In this document: one piece after another, positions 17,948 to 26,842 of the stretch | Numbering within the stretch: the stretch's first letter is position 1 | How the letters are laid out: each line of letters starts with the position of its first letter | NCBI RefSeq assembly: GCF_024213195.1 | Contig: NZ_JANAVF010000023.1 | Coordinates: 59,965-123,964, forward strand | Direction of reading: 5' to 3' | Origin: Streptomyces sp. TBY4 | Lineage (GTDB): Bacteria; Actinomycetota; Actinomycetes; Streptomycetales; Streptomycetaceae | DNA length: 64,000 nucleotides | Notes under the pieces: model-generated | The model's input: the letters and a program-made list of their open reading frames with translations, nothing else | The model's database searches: none | What the model was told of the DNA's origin: nothing | Position numbers and translations under genes: made by a program

Positions 17948-18355
17948 GAGCGAGGAAGACATTACACGGTCGTCCGCCGATCACCCAAATCCTTTGCGGC
18001 GCCTGGCCTCGGCGCACCGCCGCCACCTTTCCCCCTCGCCCGGAAACACGCCCCGGGGCCCTCTCCGGACACCTTTCACCCCGAAAGGTGTCCGGCATCA
18101 CATCCCCGATCACCCGAACCCCACCCTGAGTCACCACGCGCCGGATCCCGGGGCGGGGGCACGGCGGTTCCGAGCGGGTCCGGGCGGGCGCGGGCGGCCC
18201 TCGGAGCCGGGTCCGGCCAGACGCACCGGTACGACTATTGCCCTCTTCCGCGAAGCGGGCACCCCTGCCCCCTAGGCTCTGAGCACGCTGCGTGATCTTG
18301 GGCCGCGGGCCGCGGCCACGGCCCCAGGAACCGCCCGAGCCACCGCAGGAGCGCG
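17948..18355. other. Divergent intergenic region with a 13-bp hairpin
   Basis: About 400 bases without a credible gene between tRNA-Thr (minus) and the amidohydrolase (plus). It holds the tRNA promoter region, a perfect 13-bp inverted repeat at 18065-18095 (CCGGACACCTTTC / GAAAGGTGTCCGG, 5-base loop) and GC-rich spacer. Neither side of the hairpin has a T-run. Confidence 0.5.
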
Positions 18356-19678
18356 ATGTCCGACAGCCCGCCGCAGCAGCCGTCCCACTCCCCGCGCAAC
18401 CGCCCCGGCAGCGGCCAGGGGCACGGGCAGGGGCACGGCTCCGAGGGCGCCCAGGGGAGCCCCGGGCCTGCGGCCCCCGAGTCCACGACCCTGCTCCTCG
18501 CCGGCGCCCGCCTCACCGACGGCCGCACCGTCGACGTCCGCCTCGGCGGCGGCCGGATCCAGGCCGTCGGCACGGCCGGCAGCCTGCCCGCCGCCACGGG
18601 TGCCCGCGTCGACCTCACCGGCTACCTGCTCCTCCCCGCGCCCGCCGAGCCCCACTCCCACGGGGACACCGCCCTGACCGCGGACACCGAGGGACCCGTC
18701 TCGTACTCCCCCGACGAGGTGCAGCGCCGCGCCACCGAGGCGGCCCTGCTCCAGCTCGGGCACGGGGCCACGGCCGTCCGCTCGCACGTGCGCATCGGCG
18801 ACGTCCACGGTCTCGGCCCCCTGGAGGCGGTGCTCCAGGCCCGCCGCTCCCTGCGCGGGCTCACCGATCTCACCACCGTCGCCGTTCCCCGCCTGCTGAC
18901 CGGGGTGGCCGGGGCCGACGGGCTCGCCATGCTGCGGGACGCCGTGAAGATGGGCGCCTCCGTCATCGGCGGCTGCCCCGACCTCGACCCCGACCCCACC
19001 GGATTCCTCGAAGCCGTACTGGAGCTCGCCTCCGAGCACGGTTGCCCCGTCGACCTGCACACCGACGGCGACGACCCCGCCCGCCTCTCCCGGCTCGCGG
19101 CCATGGCCGGCGGGCTGCGGCCCGGGGTCTCCATCGGGCCCTGCGGCGGTCTGTCCCGGCTCCCGCTGGACGTGGCGACCCGGGCCGCCGACCAGCTGGC
19201 GGCGGCCGGCGTAGGGGTGACCTGCCTCCCCCAGGGCGACTGCGCGGCCCTGGAACGGCGGGGTCTGCGCACGGCCCCCGTACGGCTGCTGCGCGCCGCC
19301 GGGGTCCGTGTGGCGGCGGGCAGCGGGGCCCTGCGCGACGCGGGCAATCCCGTCGGGCGGGGGGACCCGCTCGAAGCCGCGTACCTCCTGGCCTCCCAGG
19401 GCGGGCTGCGCGCCACCGAGGCCTACCACTCGGTCGCCGGCGCCGCCCGTGACGCGATGGGCCTGCCCGAGGTGCGGGTGGAGGCGGGCTTCCCGGCGGA
19501 GCTGCTCGCGGTGCGCGGGGACCGGATCGCGAGCGTGCTGTCCCTCGCGTACAGCCGGATCGTGATCCACCGCGGGCGGGTGGTAGCCCGGACGAGTGCC
19601 GTACGGGAGTACTGCGACTCCGCCGTCGCGGTGGCCCTGGACCTGCCCCGGCAGGGCCGTATGGAGCCCGGCCCCTGA
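18356..19678 (+). CDS. Amidohydrolase-family protein, cytosine-deaminase-like, active site degenerate
   Basis: 440 residues. The first 43 are Pro/Ser/Gly/His-rich and disordered. An amidohydrolase follows: a small beta domain (LLLAGARLTDGRTVDVRLGG), the HxH pair (EPHSHGD, near residues 100 and 102), VDLHTDGDD, and a C-terminal beta domain (SRIVIHRGRVVART). The later metal ligands are not recognisable: the second-half His is replaced around SIGPCGGLSRL and the usual GSDN/HDD Asp motif reads AAGSGALRDAGNP. Hydrolase activity is therefore doubtful. AGGAG lies 5 bases upstream of the ATG. It stands alone, followed by an SDR gene 54 bases later. Confidence 0.75.
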   Translation: MSDSPPQQPSHSPRNRPGSGQGHGQGHGSEGAQGSPGPAAPESTTLLLAGARLTDGRTVDVRLGGGRIQAVGTAGSLPAATGARVDLTGYLLLPAPAEPHSHGDTALTADTEGPVSYSPDEVQRRATEAALLQLGHGATAVRSHVRIGDVHGLGPLEAVLQARRSLRGLTDLTTVAVPRLLTGVAGADGLAMLRDAVKMGASVIGGCPDLDPDPTGFLEAVLELASEHGCPVDLHTDGDDPARLSRLAAMAGGLRPGVSIGPCGGLSRLPLDVATRAADQLAAAGVGVTCLPQGDCAALERRGLRTAPVRLLRAAGVRVAAGSGALRDAGNPVGRGDPLEAAYLLASQGGLRATEAYHSVAGAARDAMGLPEVRVEAGFPAELLAVRGDRIASVLSLAYSRIVIHRGRVVARTSAVREYCDSAVAVALDLPRQGRMEPGP

Positions 19679-19732
19679 GCGTTCACCGCATGTTCCCGGG
19701 CGCGGGCGCCCGGCTCGTCGTACGGTCGTGGC

Positions 19733-20389
19733 ATGCGCATCGTCATCGCGGGTGGACACGGTCAGATCGCGCTGCGGCTGGAGCGCCTGCTCGCCGCGCG
19801 CGGGTACGAGGTCGCGGGCATCATCCGTGATCCGGCACAGGGCGACGACCTCAGGGAGGCGGGCGCCGAACCGGTGCTGTGCGACCTGGAGTCGGCGTCG
19901 GTCGAGCACGTGGCGGGCATCCTGCAGGGCGCGGACGCCGCGGTGTTCGCGGCGGGCGCGGGTCCCGGCAGCGGGGCCGGGCGCAAGGACACGGTGGACC
20001 GGGGCGCGGCGGTGCTGTTCGCGGACGCCGCCGAACGGGCCCGCGTACGCCGCTTCCTGATGGTCTCCTCGATGGGCGCGGACACCCGCCGCGAGGGCGA
20101 CGAGGTCTTCGACCACTACCTCCGCGCCAAGGGCGAGGCGGACGAGCACGTCCGCACCCGGCTGGGTCTGGAATGGACGGTCCTGCGCCCGGGCTCGCTG
20201 ATCGACGAGGCGGGTACCGGCATGGTGCGCCTAGAGGCGCAGACGGGCCGCGGGGCGGTCACCCGCGACGACGTGGCGGCGGTCCTCGCCGAGCTGATCG
20301 AAACCCCGGCGACCGCGGGCCTCACCCTGGAACTGATCGCGGGCTCGACCCCGGTCCCGGTGGCGGTCAAGGACGTGGCGGGCAACTAG
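19733..20389 (+). CDS. NAD(P)-binding atypical SDR (YwnB/SDR5-like)
   Basis: 218 residues. The Rossmann nucleotide-binding motif is MRIVIAGGHGQIALRLERLL. DLE follows strand 3 and FLMVSSMGAD replaces the classical active-site region, with YLRAKGEADEHVRTRLGLEWTVLRPG further on. These are features of NAD(P)H-binding atypical SDRs whose reactions are mostly unknown. The ATG is at 19733, close downstream of the amidohydrolase. It converges with the DUF3574 gene, with only 25 bases between the stops. Confidence 0.85.
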   Translation: MRIVIAGGHGQIALRLERLLAARGYEVAGIIRDPAQGDDLREAGAEPVLCDLESASVEHVAGILQGADAAVFAAGAGPGSGAGRKDTVDRGAAVLFADAAERARVRRFLMVSSMGADTRREGDEVFDHYLRAKGEADEHVRTRLGLEWTVLRPGSLIDEAGTGMVRLEAQTGRGAVTRDDVAAVLAELIETPATAGLTLELIAGSTPVPVAVKDVAGN

Positions 20390-20414
20390 GCCGCCCGGCT
20401 GGGCCGCCCGGCGG

Positions 20415-20879
20415 TCAGAAGTCGACGGTCAGCCGGTCGTCGGAGCGCCCGACCGAATCCTGCTGGAACCGCTTCTCGTACGCCTCGCGGATCCGCTCGA
20501 TGCGCGCGCCGCGCTCGTCGGCCTCCTTCTCCGGATACAGCAGCACCACCTCGTACGAGGTTTCACGGATGAGCTTCCCGTCCCGCTGCCACTGTCCGCG
20601 CCCGTCCTGGACGGTCAGCCCCTCGGGGAAGGCGGGCGTGATCTCCCGGTCGAGGAACCCCAGGAACTCCCGCTCCCCGACCGGCGGCCGACCGTCGGGC
20701 CGCTCGGTGCCGAAGTAGAGCCGGGTCTCCTGGTACGGGTCCCCCACATCGGTGTGCAGCGCCGCTCCGACCAGAGCCGGGATCCCCGCCCCGAGCAGGG
20801 CGAGGAGGACCCCGCCGCCGACCTTCCCACGCGTGTCATAAGTCCATTTCACGCCGGATGAACGACCGGGACCCCGCAT
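20415..20879 (-). CDS. DUF3574 family membrane-anchored protein
   Basis: 154 residues (from ATG 20879; a GTG nine codons later, VKWTYDTRG, is equally possible). One membrane segment (VGGGVLLALLGAGIPALVGA) precedes an exported domain. That domain has the DUF3574 signature: ETRLYFGTERPDG, VGEREFLGFLDREITPAFPEGLTV and GQWQRDGKLIRETSYEVVLLYP. Function is unknown in the family; relatives occur as lipoproteins or secreted proteins in many bacteria. No operon partner is clear. Confidence 0.75.
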   Translation of the reverse strand: MRGPGRSSGVKWTYDTRGKVGGGVLLALLGAGIPALVGAALHTDVGDPYQETRLYFGTERPDGRPPVGEREFLGFLDREITPAFPEGLTVQDGRGQWQRDGKLIRETSYEVVLLYPEKEADERGARIERIREAYEKRFQQDSVGRSDDRLTVDF

Positions 20880-20948
20880 CGGTACGCCGGCTCCGCCCGA
20901 TGGACCAGCCGTGCCCGTGCCCCGGCGACCACCGGTCGGTCCGGCCCC

Positions 20949-21380
20949 TCATGCCCTCTCCAGGCGGCGCCGCCACCACGGATCCCCCGGGTGGGCGCAG
21001 GGATCGTTGAGCGTCCGGGCGAGGAACCGTGCGTCGAGCGGGGCGAGCACGGCCCTCAGCTCCCGCGCGGCGCGACGGGACAGGGCGAGGCAGAAGGCCT
21101 CCAGGGTCTCCCGGTGATCGCCGCCCCAAGGCGGCAGGCAGCAGGGGCAGTCGTCGTACCAACTGGGGTAGAAGATCCACGAAGGTCCCCGCCGGTACAC
21201 CGTCGTGCGCCAGGCGGACAGGGCCCGATGGGCCGCGCCCGGCTCGTACCGGTGGTGTTCGAGGCGGGCGATCTCCCGGAGGGTGCGGGACGAGACGCCG
21301 GGAACGACGGCGCGGTCGCCCTTTCGGGACGTCCGCCGTGGCAGGTCCGACCGGACCCGCGAGGGTGCCTTACGCGGCAT
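20949..21380 (-). CDS. Hypothetical protein
   Basis: 143 residues, Arg-rich, with no signal peptide or membrane segment. The sequence is coherent (REIARLEHHRYEPGAAHRAL, PSWIFYPSWYDDCPCCLPPW, then RFLARTLNDPCAHPGDPWW) and has genome-like codon bias. The CPCC pair and Trp-rich ends suggest a small, possibly metal-binding protein, but no family is recognised. It lies 69 bases from the DUF3574 gene on the same strand and downstream of the tRNA-Tyr terminator. Confidence 0.6.
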   Translation of the reverse strand: MPRKAPSRVRSDLPRRTSRKGDRAVVPGVSSRTLREIARLEHHRYEPGAAHRALSAWRTTVYRRGPSWIFYPSWYDDCPCCLPPWGGDHRETLEAFCLALSRRAARELRAVLAPLDARFLARTLNDPCAHPGDPWWRRRLERA

Positions 21381-21484
21381 GGCCCTTTCGGCCGCTGATG
21401 CTGATCATGCGGACAGCTTGCACCCCGGACCGGGTCGCCGCCCAGTGGTTTTCCGCAGGGCCGTCCGGTTCGGGATGTACGAGA

Positions 21485-21524
21485 AAACCCCCGCCCATTG
21501 CGTTTCTGCAATGAGCGAGGGTTT
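21485..21524 (-). terminator. tRNA-Tyr terminator
   Basis: Long imperfect stem (AAACCC..CATTGC / GCAATG..GGGTTT) directly downstream of tRNA-Tyr, ending in TTTT on the minus strand. Confidence 0.8.
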
Positions 21525-21532
21525 CACTCGCG

Positions 21533-21614
<82 letters not shown>

Positions 21615-21812
21615 ATGATCGCTGCCATCTTTCCGCCTTTCGGCGGCGCTCCGTGGCAACGACGTAAACGATACCCGATGACCGGGGGTGCTTCGCCACC
21701 GGATTGATCAGCGCCGCACGTGGGGACGGTGGCTAGGCTTTGCGGAGCGGTCCGGGGATGTCCGGCCGTGCCCTTCGGGGCCGTCACTACCGACTTCAAG
21801 GAGCCACAGCAC

Positions 21813-22301
21813 ATGGCCGACTCCAGTTTCGACATCGTCTCGAAGGTCGAGCGGCAGGAGGTCGACAACGCCCTCAACCAGTCCGCCAAGGAGCTCTCGC
21901 AGCGCTACGACTTCAAGGGCACCGGCGCCACGATCGCCTGGTCCGGCGAGAAGATCCTGATGGAGGCGAACTCCGAGGAGCGCGTCAAGGCCGTCCTGGA
22001 CGTCTTCGAGACCAAGCTGGTCAAGCGCGGGATCTCCCTCAAGGCGCTCGACGCCGGTGAGCCGCAGCTGTCCGGCAAGGAGTACAAGATCTTCGCCACG
22101 ATCGAAGAGGGCATCTCCCAGGAGAACGCCAAGAAGGTCGCGAAGATCATCCGTGACGAGGGCCCCAAGGGCGTCAAGGCCCAGGTCCAGGGCGAGGAGC
22201 TGCGCGTCAGCTCCAAGAGCCGCGACGACCTCCAGGAAGTCCAGGCCCTCCTCAAGGGCAAGGACCTGGACTTCGCGATCCAGTTCGTGAACTACCGCTG
22301 A
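21813..22301 (+). CDS. YajQ family cyclic-di-GMP/nucleotide-binding protein
   Basis: 162 residues: MADSSFDIVSKVERQEVDNA...DFAIQFVNYR. Duplicated RNA-recognition-like folds contain the conserved RYDFKGTGATI and ISLKALDAGEPQLSGKEYKI. The family binds nucleic acid or nucleotides, and in Xanthomonas and Pseudomonas members bind c-di-GMP; role in actinobacteria is unknown. The ATG at 21813 has AAGGAG 9 bases upstream, so the in-frame extension to 21720 is unnecessary. A terminator follows. Confidence 0.93.
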   Translation: MADSSFDIVSKVERQEVDNALNQSAKELSQRYDFKGTGATIAWSGEKILMEANSEERVKAVLDVFETKLVKRGISLKALDAGEPQLSGKEYKIFATIEEGISQENAKKVAKIIRDEGPKGVKAQVQGEELRVSSKSRDDLQEVQALLKGKDLDFAIQFVNYR

Positions 22302-22335
22302 TCACCGGCTTCGGCCTCGGTTCAGCCCGCACGCC

Positions 22336-22366
22336 GGCCCGGCGGTCCTTCGAGGGCCGCCGGGCC
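22336..22366 (+). terminator. yajQ terminator
   Basis: Ten-bp perfect stem GGCCCGGCGG / CCGCCGGGCC with additional inner pairs, 34 bases after the yajQ stop. The rest of the 22302-22552 gap shows no gene. Confidence 0.7.
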
Positions 22367-22552
22367 GCGGTCGTTGCAGCGGGACCGCCCGTGGAGCCCC
22401 GGGCACGGCGCCGCGGGACCGGCGCGTGGTGGGTGTGTGCCGGGCGTGAGCGGCGTGCGCGCTCGTGGCGCCCTCCGTGTGCACTTGGGCGGCGGGCAGT
22501 GCGCCCACCAGGGTGAGTGGTGTCCGTCACCGCCTCGACAGGGGGTTCCCGC

Positions 22553-23980
22553 ATGCCTGGGGCCGGCACGTTACGTGAAGACTTCGGGGCGTCCGTGGTG
22601 GTCGCCCTGGTCGCGCTACCGCTCTGCGTCGGAGTGGCCGTCGCCTCCGGGGTGCCGGCTGAACTCGGGATCCTCACCGGGGTGGTGGGCGGGCTGGTCA
22701 CCGGCTGGTTCCGGGGCAGCTCCCTCCAGGTGAGCGGCCCGGCCGCCGGGCTCACCGTGCTCGTCTACGAGGCCGTGCGGACGTACGGGCTGCCCGCGCT
22801 CGGGGTACTCGTCCTGGCCGCCGGCCTGGTGCAGCTGGGCATGGGCGTGCTGCGGCTCGGGCGGTGGTTCCGGGCGATCTCCGTGGCCGTCGTGCACGGG
22901 ATGCTCGCCGGTATCGGGCTCGTGCTGATCGCCGGTCAGCTGTACGCCCTGGCCGACGTGGAGGCCCCGGGGCGGACCCTGGAGAAGCTGGCCGGGGTGC
23001 TGGAGCTCGGCGGGCGTGCCGACTGGACGGCCGTGGCGCTCGGGGCCGGGACGGTCGCCGTCCTGGTGGCCTGGCGGCGGATGCCCGCCCGGCTGCGGCT
23101 CGTGCCGGGCGCGCTCGTGGGAGTGGCGGCCGCGACCGCCGCGGCCGTGCTGCTGCGGCTGCCCGTGGAACGGGTCCGGGTCACGGGCGTCCTGGCGGCC
23201 GTGACCCCGCCCGGCTGGGAGGACTTCGGGGTGCTCGCCTCCGTGGGGGCGGCCGGGACCGTGGTGGCGCTCGCGCTGATCGCCTCCGCCGAGACGCTCT
23301 TCAGTGCCGCGGCCGTGGACCGCATGCACGACGGGGACCGGACCGACTACGACCGCGAACTGGTCGCCCAGGGCGTCGGGAACACCCTCTGCGGGATGCT
23401 CGGGGCCCTGCCGATGACCGCCGTCATCGTCCGCAGCGCCGCCAACGTCGAGGCGGGCGCCCGCACCCGGGCCTCCCGGATCCTGCACGGCGGATGGCTG
23501 CTGCTCTTCGCCGTGGCCGTCCCCGGGCTGCTGGAGACCGTCCCCCTCGCCGCGCTGGCCGGGGTGCTGCTGCACGCCGGCTGGAAGCTGCTGCCGGTGC
23601 GGGCGGTGGCCTCCCTGTGGCGCTCGCACCGGGGGGAGGCGGTCGTCCTGATGGCGACGGCCTCGGCGATCGTGGCCACGAACCTCTTCGAGGGAGTGCT
23701 CGCCGGGCTGGGGCTCGCCGTCGCCAAGGCGGCCTGGGAGACCTCCCACGTCCACATCGAGCCGGTGCGGGAGGGCGACGAGCTGCGGGTGCGGATCCTG
23801 GGCAACGCCAGCTTCCTGCGGCTGCCCAAGCTGCTCGACGAGCTGGACGCACTGCCCCGCGGCGGCACCGTCCGCCTCGACCTGAGCGGGCTGCGCCACC
23901 TCGACCACGCCTGTCTGACCGCGCTGGACGGCTGGGAGCGGACCCGTACGCCGGTCCCCGGCCGGGAAGGCGTCATCTAG
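22553..23980 (+). CDS. SulP-family inorganic anion transporter with STAS domain
   Basis: 475 residues from ATG 22553 (MPGAGTLREDFGASVVVALV) with AGGGGG 8 bases upstream; a GTG at 22517 would add 12 residues. About 10-12 membrane helices carry the SulP signature (VALPLCVGVAVASGVPAELG, GSSLQVSGPAAGLTVLVYEA). A cytoplasmic STAS domain (about residues 390-470) ends the protein. Family members move sulfate, bicarbonate or other anions; unlike some relatives it has no fused carbonic anhydrase, so the substrate is open. An APC permease gene follows 18 bases later and may be cotranscribed. Confidence 0.88.
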   Translation: MPGAGTLREDFGASVVVALVALPLCVGVAVASGVPAELGILTGVVGGLVTGWFRGSSLQVSGPAAGLTVLVYEAVRTYGLPALGVLVLAAGLVQLGMGVLRLGRWFRAISVAVVHGMLAGIGLVLIAGQLYALADVEAPGRTLEKLAGVLELGGRADWTAVALGAGTVAVLVAWRRMPARLRLVPGALVGVAAATAAAVLLRLPVERVRVTGVLAAVTPPGWEDFGVLASVGAAGTVVALALIASAETLFSAAAVDRMHDGDRTDYDRELVAQGVGNTLCGMLGALPMTAVIVRSAANVEAGARTRASRILHGGWLLLFAVAVPGLLETVPLAALAGVLLHAGWKLLPVRAVASLWRSHRGEAVVLMATASAIVATNLFEGVLAGLGLAVAKAAWETSHVHIEPVREGDELRVRILGNASFLRLPKLLDELDALPRGGTVRLDLSGLRHLDHACLTALDGWERTRTPVPGREGVI

Positions 23981-23998
23981 CCCGGTTACCCTCCGGCC

Positions 23999-25243
23999 GT
24001 GAACGCAGCGAGCAACGAAATGAAGCGCACCCTGGGGGTCTTCGACGCGGTCGTCGTCGGGCTCGGAGCGATGGTCGGCGCCGGGATCTTCGCCGCACTG
24101 GCCCCGGCGGCGCGCGCGGCCGGCGGGGCGCTCCTCGCGGCGCTGGCCCTCGCGGGCCTGGTGGCGTACTGCAACGCGCACTCCTCGGCGCGGCTGGCCG
24201 CCCGGTATCCCGCCTCGGGCGGCACCTACGTGTACGGGCGCGAACGTCTCGGGCCCTTCTGGGGCTATCTGGCCGGCTGGGGCTTCGTCGTCGGCAAGAC
24301 GGCCTCCTGCGCGGCGATGGCCCTCACGGTCGGGGCCTACGCGTGGCCCGGGCAGCAGCGCGCGGTGGCCGTGGCGGCGGTGGTGGCACTGACCGCCGCG
24401 AGTTGTGGCGGGGTGCAGAAGTCCGCCCGGATCGCCCGGGTGATCGTGGCGGCGGTCCTGGCCGTCCTGGCCGGGGTCGTCGTGGCGTGCCTGTCCTCCG
24501 GCGCGGCCGACGCGGGCCGTCTCGGCGGCCCGGACTGGACGGCGGCGGGGCTGCTCCAGGGCGCCGGGCTGCTGTTCTTCGCCTTCGCGGGCTACGCCCG
24601 GATCACCACCCTGGGCGAGGAGGTGCGCGACCCGGAGCGCACGATCCCGCGGGCGGTGCCCCTCGCCCTGGGGATCGCCCTGCTCGTCTACGCCGCGGTC
24701 GCGGTGGCGGCGCTGTCGGTGCTCGGAGCCGGCGGGCTGGGGCAGTCGGCGGCTCCGCTGGCCGACGCCGTGCGCGCGGCCGGGTGGCCCGGGCTGACTC
24801 CCGTCGTCCGGGTGGGCGCGGCCCTGGCGGCGCTGGGCTCGCTGCTGGCCCTCGTACTCGGGGTGTCGCGGACCACCCTGGCGATGGCGCGGGACGGCCA
24901 TCTGCCGCGCGCGCTGGCCGCCGTACATCCCCGGCATCAGGTGCCGCACCACGCCGAGCTGGCGGTGGGCGCGGTGGTGGCGGTGCTCGCGGCCACCACC
25001 GATCTGCGGGGCGCGATCGGCTTCTCCTCCTTCGGCGTGCTCGCCTACTACGCGATCGCGAACGCCTCCGCGTGGACTCTCGATGCAGGTGTCAAGGGCC
25101 GGGCCGTGGCAGCGGTCGGGCTGTCCGGCTGCGTGGTGCTGGCCTGCGCGCTGCCCGCCACGTCGACGGTCGCGGGGGCCGCGGTGCTGGCCCTGGGCGC
25201 ACTGGCCTACGGCATGCGCCGGCGGCTCACGCTCACGCGATGA
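23999..25243 (+). CDS. APC-superfamily amino acid permease
   Basis: 414 residues from GTG 23999; an in-frame ATG seven codons later is an alternative. About 12 membrane helices are predicted. The APC first-helix motif VVVGLGAMVGAGIFAALAPA and the second-helix region are clear, and SARLAARYPASGGTYVYGRE and FFAFAGYARITTLGEEVRDP are conserved loop motifs. It probably imports amino acids or amines; the substrate cannot be told. It follows the SulP gene by 18 bases. Confidence 0.88.
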   Translation: MNAASNEMKRTLGVFDAVVVGLGAMVGAGIFAALAPAARAAGGALLAALALAGLVAYCNAHSSARLAARYPASGGTYVYGRERLGPFWGYLAGWGFVVGKTASCAAMALTVGAYAWPGQQRAVAVAAVVALTAASCGGVQKSARIARVIVAAVLAVLAGVVVACLSSGAADAGRLGGPDWTAAGLLQGAGLLFFAFAGYARITTLGEEVRDPERTIPRAVPLALGIALLVYAAVAVAALSVLGAGGLGQSAAPLADAVRAAGWPGLTPVVRVGAALAALGSLLALVLGVSRTTLAMARDGHLPRALAAVHPRHQVPHHAELAVGAVVAVLAATTDLRGAIGFSSFGVLAYYAIANASAWTLDAGVKGRAVAAVGLSGCVVLACALPATSTVAGAAVLALGALAYGMRRRLTLTR

Positions 25244-25284
25244 AGCCGCCCCACGGTGGGGGTCGCGCCCGCGTCGGGCGGCTT
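25243..25284 (+). terminator. APC permease terminator (possibly bidirectional)
   Basis: Nine-bp perfect stem AAGCCGCCC / GGGCGGCTT starting at the stop codon, between convergent genes. Confidence 0.65.
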
Positions 25285-25385
25285 GCTCTCGGGAACCTCT
25301 CGATGTCATCAGTCATGCACACAGAGTGACATCCCCCACTGACAATCGCCCTGACAGCGCCCTGCCGCCGCCCTGAACTGGGGTT

Positions 25386-26357
25386 TCAGTCGGTGTCCCG
25401 CTTCGGGTCGCGCGCGGAGTCGTAGCCGACGAAGAAGGTGGGGCGGCGCTGGACGGCCGTGTAGATCCGGCCGATGTACTCGCCGAGGAGGCCGACGCAG
25501 ATCAGCTGCACGCCGCCGAGGAAGAGCATGACGATGAAGAGCGAGGTCCAGCCGGGGACGGTCCGGCCCTTCAGGTAGATCGCCAGGGTGGCGCCGACCA
25601 TCAGCAGGCAGCCGAAGAAGCTGGCCACGCCCAGCCAGGTCGCCAGCCGCAGCGGAGCGGCCGAGAAGTTGATGACGCTGTCGACTCCGAGCCGGAGCAT
25701 CTTGCTCAGCGGGTACTTGGTCTCGCCCGCCACCCGCTCCTCGCGCTGGTAGCTGACCTGGCCGCTGGGGAAGCCGAGCCACGGCACGAGCAGCCGGTAC
25801 ACCTGGTGCTGGTCGGGCATGGCCTTGACCGCCTCGACCGCCGCGCGGCTCAGCAGCCGGAAGTCGCCCGCCTGCGCGGGCACCTGCTTGCCGACCAGGC
25901 GGCGCACCAGCCAGTAGTACGCGCCGGCCGTGTGCCGCTTGAAGCCGGTGTCGGTGCTCCGGTCGGCCCGGACCCCGTAGACGATGTCGAGGCCGTCCGC
26001 GCGGGCCAGGTCGAGCATCTCCGGGATCTTCTCCGGCGGGTCCTGGAGGTCGGCGTCGATGCTGGCGACGTACTCGCCGCAGGCGCTGTGCAGGCCCGCC
26101 GTGAGGGCGGCCTGGTGGCCGGAGTTGCCGCGCAGCCGCACGATGCGCAGCTCCGGCCATTTGACCTGGAACTCCTCGAGCAGTTCTGCGGTGCGGTCCT
26201 TGCTGCCGTCGTCGACGGCGACGACCTCGTAGCGGACGGCCATGGCGTCGAGGGCCGGGCGCAGCCTGCCGACCAGGGCCGGCAGCGCGTCCTCCTCGTT
26301 GTACATGGGCACGACCACCGAGAGGGTCGTGGGGGGATCGGAGGGCTCAGTCGACAT
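25386..26357 (-). CDS. Family 2 glycosyltransferase, GtrB/DPM1-like, membrane-anchored
   Basis: 323 residues from ATG 26357 with GGGAAG upstream. The GT-A domain has LSVVVPMYNEEDALPALVGR, VAVDDGSKDRT and the DADLQDPPEKIPEM metal-binding block. Two C-terminal membrane helices (about residues 225-245 and 260-285) precede GEYIGRIYTAVQRRPTFFVG. This is the undecaprenyl-phosphate glucosyl- or dolichol-phosphate-mannose-synthase-like group, which loads a sugar on a polyprenyl phosphate at the membrane. Sugar and acceptor are not known. It stands alone, convergent with the APC permease. Confidence 0.88.
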   Translation of the reverse strand: MSTEPSDPPTTLSVVVPMYNEEDALPALVGRLRPALDAMAVRYEVVAVDDGSKDRTAELLEEFQVKWPELRIVRLRGNSGHQAALTAGLHSACGEYVASIDADLQDPPEKIPEMLDLARADGLDIVYGVRADRSTDTGFKRHTAGAYYWLVRRLVGKQVPAQAGDFRLLSRAAVEAVKAMPDQHQVYRLLVPWLGFPSGQVSYQREERVAGETKYPLSKMLRLGVDSVINFSAAPLRLATWLGVASFFGCLLMVGATLAIYLKGRTVPGWTSLFIVMLFLGGVQLICVGLLGEYIGRIYTAVQRRPTFFVGYDSARDPKRDTD

Positions 26358-26449
26358 CGGTTCTTCCCTGCCCGTCGTGCGTGCCGCTCGTCCGCGCCAC
26401 TCGTCCGCAACCCGGAACTTTAATACGAGGGGATGAACCTGATCGGGTC

Positions 26450-26842
26450 TCAGCGCGAGGCGAACGGGGCGTCCGTGGGGACGATCTCGCGGCCCAGCGG
26501 GAGCAGGGAGAGCGGGACCATCTTGAAGTTGGCGATGCCGAACGGGATGCCGATGATCGTGAGGCACAGCGCGATGCCGGTGGCGATGTGGCCGAGGGCC
26601 AGCCACCAGCCGGCGAGGACCAGCCACAGCACGTTGCCGACGCAGGAACCGGCGCCCGCGTCACGCCGTTCGACGGTGGTGTACCCGAAGGGCCACAGGG
26701 CGTACACCGCGATGCGGAACGAGGCTATGCCGAAGGGGATTCCGATGATGGTGATGCAGAGGATCACGCCCGCCAGGCAGTAGCCCAGGAAGAGCCAGAC
26801 TCCGCTGAGGACGAGCCAAATGAGATTCAGGATGGTCTTCAC
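26450..26842 (-). CDS. YccF-domain membrane protein
   Basis: 130 residues with two tandem YccF units. Each contains a LWLVLSG/LWLVLAG helix followed by the near-identical ITIIGIPFGIASFRI and LTIIGIPFGIANFKM. Four membrane segments are predicted; function is unknown in the family. The GTG start at 26842 overlaps the htpX stop by four bases (GTGA), so the two are translationally coupled. Confidence 0.85.
   Translation of the reverse strand: MKTILNLIWLVLSGVWLFLGYCLAGVILCITIIGIPFGIASFRIAVYALWPFGYTTVERRDAGAGSCVGNVLWLVLAGWWLALGHIATGIALCLTIIGIPFGIANFKMVPLSLLPLGREIVPTDAPFASR

Noticed and set aside
18272..20149. 625-codon minus-strand open frame
   Set aside because: Antisense to the amidohydrolase and SDR genes, with low-complexity His/Arg/Gly sequence and no domain.
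22616..25309. 897-codon minus-strand open frame
   Set aside because: Antisense to the SulP and APC transporters; Gly/His/Arg-rich translation typical of third-position GC bias.
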